Both the position numbers and the translations under genes were made by a program. From Macrophomina tecta (Eukaryota; Ascomycota; Dothideomycetes; Botryosphaeriales; Botryosphaeriaceae): DNA of 64,000 nt. Under the pieces are notes generated by a model. That model did not search any database, was not told where the DNA came from, and saw only the letters and a list, made by a program, of their open reading frames with translations. Shown here piece by piece: positions 57,927-64,000 of the stretch. Numbering within the stretch: position 1 is the stretch's first letter; each line of letters begins with the position of its first letter. The stretch spans positions 2,542,001-2,606,000 of the forward strand of contig JAKSGN010000035.1 in the NCBI GenBank assembly GCA_024180945.1, read 5' to 3'.

Positions 57927-60900
57927 TCAGTCCTTCAAATTCTCATCCGTACTCGACTTATCCCCGAGCAATACCCTTTGCAACCTGGCCAACGGCACCG
58001 GCTTGATCAAAAACTTGTCCATCCCGCTCGCAAACGCCTCCTGTTGGCTCTCCGCGCTGCCCAAGCCCGTCAAAGCCAGAATCTTCGCATGCTGTGGCCC
58101 GTCACTACCATCGTGCATTCTCTCCCACGCTCTTATCTCCCTGGTAGCCTCGAAGCCGTTCATGATCGGCATGCTTACGTCCATTAGCACGTAGTCGAAC
58201 CGGCCGTCAGCTTGTTTGAACTCGTGGACGGCGTCACGGCCGTTGGACGCTGTTACCCAGGTGCAATTAAGCTTTCTGGCGTAGGTGGTGAGGATGCGGA
58301 GATTGATGGGGTTATCTTCGACAAGGAGGAGACGCAGGCGTGGTTCAGAGGGTGCGTTGGAAGACGAGGATGACGGTAGCTCAGGCGGGGGAGTAGCCCG
58401 ATGGCTAGGGGAGGGTGAGGGCGGAAATGGAGAAGGAGCGGTAGTTGGAAGAGTAAAGTTGCGACGCATTGGAGTTGGAGCGAGGTTGAAGTCTGTCGGC
58501 GCTGGAAGGGAGATGGCGGTGGCTCCTTCACGGTATGGTATCTCGATGTGGTTGTTAGGTGGTGGACTGTCGAGGTCTAGGGGCGAAGTGACAGGTTGAC
58601 CGGTAGATAGTTTGTTGTGCCGGCGGAAAGCGGCTTTGAAAGCCGTCTTGACCTTCTTCGGACCAAAAGGCTGTTGAAGTAGTGTCGCATCGCAAAGAGC
58701 TGCAGCCTCCATTTGCTTCGGAGTCGGTGGTGCAGTACAAAGTGCTATCACTGCCCTTCCAAGAGTTCTAAGCCTTGCCTCTGATTCTTGTTCGAGCTGT
58801 GAGACGTGCAAAACCGAGAAGTCTGTGGGGCAGCGTCCTTCAATGCTGTTGCCCGGTAGAACTTCCAAGCCGTACCAGGCTTGAGCGGTACGGACGGCAT
58901 TTGAGACGAGTTTTCTTGCTTCCTCGCTGAGTTGCGTAGATTCAAGCGTTGCAATGCACTTGCCTCGCAATAGCTGCCCGGTTTTCTCCATAGGATTACG
59001 CTCACTCTTGATCTCCGGGGTGACACTCTCCGCACTGAAAGGGACAGGGATGGTTACTTGAACAAAAGTGCCCACACCAACCTCGCTCTTGATGTCGACT
59101 TTGCCGCCTAAGTGAGTCACTAGATGATGTACTATCGACAAGCCCAGCCCAGTGCCGCTGACGAGTGTATCTTCCTGAGCGTACGGCGTAAATAGACGGT
59201 ATTTTAAATACTCAGGACTGATGCCTCGGCCGCTGTCTTTGACAGAAAAGCATATATAGCGCTGTGCTGTATGCGACTTGTCCTCGGTCAATGTAGAAGG
59301 CTGCTGTTTCACCGCGTCCACTTGTTTCAAGCTGACTTCGATGAATCCATGCTCTGTGTATTTCAGCGCGTTTCCAACCAGATTCAGGACGATTCTCCTC
59401 CATGCACCAGGCTCCGTATGGATGCGCCAATTGCTGTGTTTTTCAATATCCATGGTGAGAAGTACCGGACTGCATCCGTCTTCGGTACATAGGGAGTGTT
59501 TTGGTTTTGGTGGCTGTCGAGCATGTATTCGGATGCCTGCAGTTTCCAGCCTGGAGCATGATTGGGCTGAATGACCGAGATGTGCTCCCTCAACGACTTC
59601 CTGCACCAAAGCACTTAAATCGGTAGTTTTCGAGAGACTTAAGTGGTCATTCCTGTTCCTGCTCCCTCCTCTGCTCCCCCCTCTGCTCCCGGTGGGACTC
59701 CCGGATGATCTTCGTCGTCTCGTAAGATGGTTGATTTTGGCGAAGTCAAGCAGGTGGTCCATGGTCTCTAGTAGCGTGGTTCCGCACACCTCGATCATCT
59801 CGGCCAGTGCCAGCCTTTCCTCATCCAGACCAGTTTGTTTCAGGAGTTCAGTACTTGCGAGAATCCCATGAAGCGGTGAGCGAAGCTCGTGTGAAATGGA
59901 CGAGATGAAGTTAGACTTTGCATGGCTAACATTCATAGCTTCGATCCGGGAGACTTCGTTCATTATGGAATTGCTGAAAGCTGAGATGTACACCATGTCG
60001 TCAGATGTAAAGACACGGTTAGATCTGTTAGACCACCCAAAAGCGGCGGCGTGCCACCCCTCCTTTTGGTAGTCCCACAGCGGCAAGAACAGGATTGACC
60101 GAGCAGAGCTAAAGATTTTGAATAAACGTCCAGCGTCCCCTCCGTGTTTTCCCAGGTCATCGACTTCATCTGCGAAGAAAATGACACCCTGAGGGTGCGC
60201 TCGCAGAAGACGCTGGAGGAATGGTTCTGGTACGCTAGGTCCGCTCATGGGTAAGTCCTGTTCAGAACTGTCTTCCGAACTGACTCCGGACTCGACTTCA
60301 GAACTGGTAGATGCGCCCAGGACCTCACACATCCTGACAGACTTTGTTGACTGCGAAACGGGCACATTCATCGAGGGATTTGCAATTTTCGGGCTAAGGC
60401 GGGTTGAAAATCCGCTGGGAGACGCATCCAGGAATACTATACCGTCCATGTCCGTTGCTTCTTGGATGAGATTCGCCGCGCGGGAAAAGGCATCGGAGAT
60501 GGTGCCTGTCCTGGATTCAGGAAGCAGGGCTCGAGAGGGGGGGGAAGACTGCGAATCTGGATCTGTTTGCGTGGCTTGCTGATTAGCAGGGCCATCAAAG
60601 GGATCGGGCTGCGGGCCCGGACTTGGTGTTGTCAATTTGGTTTCCAGCGAGTCATTGGAGGCACAGGCCGGCGGCGCATCGGGGGAACGGCGGCCAGATC
60701 CAGTTTCTTCAGAAAGGCTTGAATCAGAGTCAGAACTCGCGGCAGGCGCACCGGCCGACTGCCAGTCCTCTGAAGAAAACCGTTCCTCAAAGGCCTGCAT
60801 GGTGGTATTTTCTTCGACGTATAAGCACAGACTGTTTACTAAGCGCTCCAAGCGCTTGTGTTGCTCTTGCATCTTCAGGAGCTCGATGTGATCCATGATG

Positions 60901-61628
60901 GTCTGGGCAATGTCCTTCAGCACGGCAACGGCAGCGGCATCGAAGTCATCGCGCAGCGACGTGTCGACCACGCTATAGGAGCCGATACATTCACCCGACG
61001 AGGTGCGCAACGGCACAGCCAAGTAGGAGCGCACGTGCGGCCAGCCGCGCACAAAGGGACGGCCAGCATAATCGGGGTGATGGCGCAGGTCGTGGATACG
61101 GTAGCTCTCGCGGTCAGCCAGCACATTAGGAGTGTCGATGGCCGCGTGGCCAGACGGATCAGTAAAGACGTGAATCGTGTCTGGACACACACCCCAGCCG
61201 ATGTCGAGAGCAACGACACCCAGGTACAGAGGGTCGTGGGCTTGGGATAGCGAGTCATAGTAGGACAGCGAGCGGGTTGCCTCTGCGATAACATACTGCT
61301 GGGTGCGGTCAATGAGGGACACGAAGGCACGGTCGCACTGCAGCCTCAGCGGGCCCAGCTGGGCGAGCGCGGTGAGGGTGGCATCGTGGGCGGGCGAGGG
61401 CGTCCGAGGCACCGGGTCGCACTGGGAGTAGGCTGAAGGCTGAGGAAGTATGCCGAGGGAGCCGAAGTAGCTGTGATGAAGAAGAGCCAGGATCAGCGGA
61501 CGAGGAGGGCCGGGGCGGCGGGCTCTGAGGCCGTCAGCTCACCTCGCCAGCTTCTTGACGCGAGCACGCTCGGCCTCCAGATGCACATGCGGGTGCGAGG
61601 CCGCACCAGCGGGGGATTGTGAGGGCAT
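57927..61628 (-). CDS. GAF-domain hybrid histidine kinase
   Basis: Exon 61628-61543 (MPSQSPAGAASHPHVHLEAE) joins exon 61470-57927 across a 72-nt intron (GTGAGC...CATCACAG), giving 1,209 residues. The first exon restores the SYFGSLGILPQPSAYSQCD lead-in seen before the GAF domain in such kinases. Order: GAF-like sensor (about 55-220, CDRAFVSLIDRTQQYVIAEA, GWGVCPDTI); a disordered Ser/Pro-rich linker; HisKA with phospho-acceptor His556 in ISSISHELRSPLHGI; HATPase with VKDSGRGISPEY and GTGLGLSIVHHLV; a C-terminal receiver with Asp1126 in YVLMDVSMPIMNGFEA and the lysine in FLIKPV. It should autophosphorylate and feed a His-to-Asp phosphorelay. No transmembrane segment is seen, so the sensor is probably cytosolic. 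Ligand and group number are not assigned. Confidence 0.93.
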
Positions 61629-62542
61629 TTCGAGGAGTTTGGGAGGGCGGCGGAGAGGTGTCGAGCCCGGGCATGGGCGCGCAAGAGAGAGGAGCAGCCG
61701 CTAGGGCCACCCGGTTGAGCGGACTCATCTGGCGTCTGGGGTTGCAAGTGATGGAGAGAGTTTGTTGGAGTGATCGCGGATCGAAAATCGAGATAGCATC
61801 GCGGGTAGGGCTTGCGGAGGCCCGTCCGACCCAATGAGCGCGGGCGCCTGCCGGGCGTCTGCGCGCCCGCTGCCTCTCTATAAATCGAGCGGTCCGTAGA
61901 AGCATCAGCTGCGCCGTCTGCTGCTGTCGCCGTGCTGCTGCCGCCGCCGCCGCTGCTCCACGGTCTTCTGCCCGCGGCGCCGAGGGTGCGCGGCCAGGTG
62001 GGACCCGGCCGAGTCAGGCTACCGTCCAGCAAACATCATCCACCGGAAACCGCATGGGCGTGCTGACGGGAGTCTCCAGAACAGATGCGAAGCTTCGGGC
62101 CCGGTATGACGTCGAGCGGCCGCCTGCCTCCTCTGCTGCCGCCTCAGGCACCGGCACCACGCCCGGCCCCGGTCCCCGTCCGTCACCAAAGGGTCCGAAA
62201 GGGTCCTCGCCTGCGACTCATGCCAGTCTTCGATTTTCCCAGGGCTGATGCGTGCGCCGTCTGCTCGATGCCGCCCACCCCGATGCTCAATACCGTTGCT
62301 CCGGCGATCTCATCCACCGATATGGAAAGTTGTGGCTTTCAGCGCGCCATTTTGCCACTGTCCGCCCACGGCCGCTCCCCCACAAGCCACACATATGACG
62401 TCGCTGAGCTGGGATCTGCACCGTGTGTTCCTGAGATATTCGCCTCACCAGCGTCGCCCAACCCTGGCCTTAAGAATTACCTCGCGTCCGGCCCCTTACA
62501 CCACGCCCCCGATGCCTCAATTCCTATGCCATTGCGGCCACG
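61629..62542. promoter_or_regulatory. Shared divergent promoter (histidine kinase / PAS-GATA factor)
   Basis: A 0.9-kb region between the two start codons. It has two TGACGTCG near-CRE sites (about 62105-62112 and 62395-62402) and several GATA cores on either strand. GC-rich frames cross it but show no domain. Co-regulation of the flanking pair is inferred from the arrangement only. Confidence 0.45.
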
Positions 62543-63701
62543 ATGACCAGCGCCTACGACCACTCGCCCGACGACGACCATGGTGACGTCGACTTCTCCC
62601 TCGAAACGAGCACCATCACCCAGCGCCGCCCTGACCCGTCCGCCGCCCTCGACGACATCGTCCTCTCTTCCCTCCACTCGCTGCACTTCATCCTCTCGCC
62701 CTCCACCACGATCCTGCGCGTCTCCACCAATTGCCTCTCTCTCCTCGGCTGCGAGCCCAACCTGCTGCTCGGCCAGCGCCTGGCCGCCCTGATCCACCGT
62801 GACGATGCCCGCGTCTTCAACTCCGAGCTCCACGATGCCCTCCGCTCGCCCTCCTCCGCCTCGTTCCGCTTCCACTGCCGCATTCGCAGCGTCGTGGCCG
62901 CCGACTTCTCCCACTCCGCCTTCGAGCTGCTCGGTAACTACCAGGTCACGCCACCGGCCACCTTGTCCCCGCTGCAGCTGATGATGCCCCCGCCCGGCAT
63001 CTTCTCCATAATGGCGCGGCCCGCCGTGACCAAGCGGGGCCGCGAGCTCGACGGCATGCTCGAGCTCAAGGTCGAGCAGATCCGTCTGATGCGGAGGATC
63101 GAGGACCTGCAGAGGCAGGTGGCAGCTGCCGATACCGACGACGATGAGTCGCCCGTAGAAGGAGAGAGCAGCAGCGCCGACCCGACGCGCTCGAGCAGGT
63201 CTCGCGTGTCCTCCTCGAGCGCGAGCATCCACAAGCCCTCAAGATCGCGCAGCAGCCCCCCGCGCATGGGTGACGAGAGCCCGGCGACCAAAGCCGAGTT
63301 GTTGGGCGCACCCTCCAAGGCTGAGATTGGCGACATCGGCATTCCCTTCCTCCTCAGGTCCAGAGACTCGTATGTATCGGAGAGGTCGACGGATACCGAG
63401 AGGTTGACCAAGAGGAAATTCCTGGGGAGGGAATACCGTTGCTCGAGATGCGGGAGAACTGATTCCCCCGAGTGGCGCCGGGGCCCCGACGGGCCGAAGA
63501 CGCTGTGCAATGCTTGTGGGCGTAAGTGTACGTGTGCTCATGCGATCTGGGCGCTAATCTTGTGGCATAGTTATGTATTCAAAAGCGAAGCGCAGAACAG
63601 AGAAGCAACTAGAGCAGTCGCAGACGGGCCGCGAAGAAGACGGAGATGCAGATACACAGATGGCAGATCATCCACCGGTCAGGCAGGGTGCACGACCATA
63701 A
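62543..63701 (+). CDS. PAS-GATA zinc-finger transcription factor (WC-2-like)
   Basis: Exons 62543-63521 and 63571-63701 with a 49-nt intron encode 369 residues. A PAS domain (about 35-145, LHSLHFILSPSTTILRVS, LLGQRLAALIHRDDARVF) is followed by a basic/coiled stretch (LELKVEQIRLMRRIEDLQR) and a Ser-rich linker. One GATA-type finger with C-X2-C-X18-C-X2-C spacing ends the first exon (CSRCGRTDSPEWRRGPDG, then KTLCNACG), continuing GLMYSKAKRRTEK after the splice. PAS plus a single C-terminal finger is the layout of White Collar-2/LreB, the partner of the blue-light receptor WC-1. However, the residues after the finger differ from the GLRWAKK I recall for WC-2, so it could be a WC-2 paralogue. No flavin-binding LOV cysteine motif is seen, so it is not itself a photoreceptor. 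Confidence 0.88.
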
Positions 63702-64000
63702 GCATAGCGGTATGCTAATAGGGGTTTCTTTGTTTAGACTACAGGCTCTGCCGATACTGATACCCTCGCGAACGTATCTTGCGGCCAAAATAGATCAAAT
63801 ACACTGTTTAATTGCTTGGGCCATCGCAATTGCCGGGTAGGCGCAGCGTGTGTGAACGATGCTGGACCCTTGCAGACAATATTCAGCCTGCATATCTGGG
63901 ATAACAATGTCGGCCCATAATCTCGTGGACGATGCAAGGCCAGGACGCGCTGGAGTCGGTATGCGCATACGTCATGATAGTCGCTGCAGAGAACCCTTGA

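Noticed and set aside
1..64000. tRNA, rRNA, CRISPR or telomeric repeats
   Set aside because: Looked for TPsiC-arm, box A and repeat-spacer patterns and TTAGGG runs by eye and found none; a covariance-model scan would settle tRNAs.

Overview
The window is nuclear DNA of a filamentous ascomycete (Pezizomycotina). Genes are split by short GT-AG introns (about 48-115 nt), branch points read CTAAC or CTGAC, intergenic spaces are long, and the gene content is typical of the group: an AA9 LPMO, a PL4 rhamnogalacturonan lyase, a GAF-type hybrid histidine kinase, a PAS-GATA factor, a Sec2-domain protein, a short kinesin-3 and a NACHT-ankyrin relic. The plant-wall enzymes and NLR-like gene suggest a plant-associated species, perhaps a dothideomycete; that placement is a guess.

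Layout. 1-13.7 kb: AA9 LPMO (-), PEX11-type protein (-), Trm3-type tRNA 2'-O-methyltransferase (-), short kinesin-3 (+), FAD monooxygenase (+). 13.7-27.6 kb: a spacer, a secreted 662-residue protein (+), NAD kinase (-), eight-exon adenylosuccinate lyase (-), MDR oxidoreductase (+). 27.6-40.2 kb: mostly spacer, with an ATF/CREB bZIP factor (-), a Sec2-domain protein (+) and a 243-residue hypothetical protein (+). 43.2-53.6 kb: an accessory stretch in which an NLR-like gene and an FAD-linked oxidase are clearly broken, a PL4 lyase carries one frame break, and only an alpha/beta hydrolase keeps its frame. 55.1-63.7 kb: an intact P450 (+), then a hybrid histidine kinase (-) and a PAS-GATA factor (+) transcribed away from each other across a shared 0.9 kb promoter region.

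Functional links. The housekeeping genes (purine synthesis, NAD phosphorylation, tRNA methylation, peroxisome proliferation, organelle transport, exocytosis) show no operon-like logic. The two suggestive groupings are the histidine kinase/PAS-GATA pair, which could be a co-regulated sensor and transcription factor, and the hydrolase/FAD oxidase/PL4/P450 neighbourhood, which resembles an eroding accessory gene group.

Exon coordinates were obtained by matching splice sites to conserved protein reading frames by eye. No RNA evidence or database search was available. No tRNA, rRNA, CRISPR array or full-length transposon was recognised.
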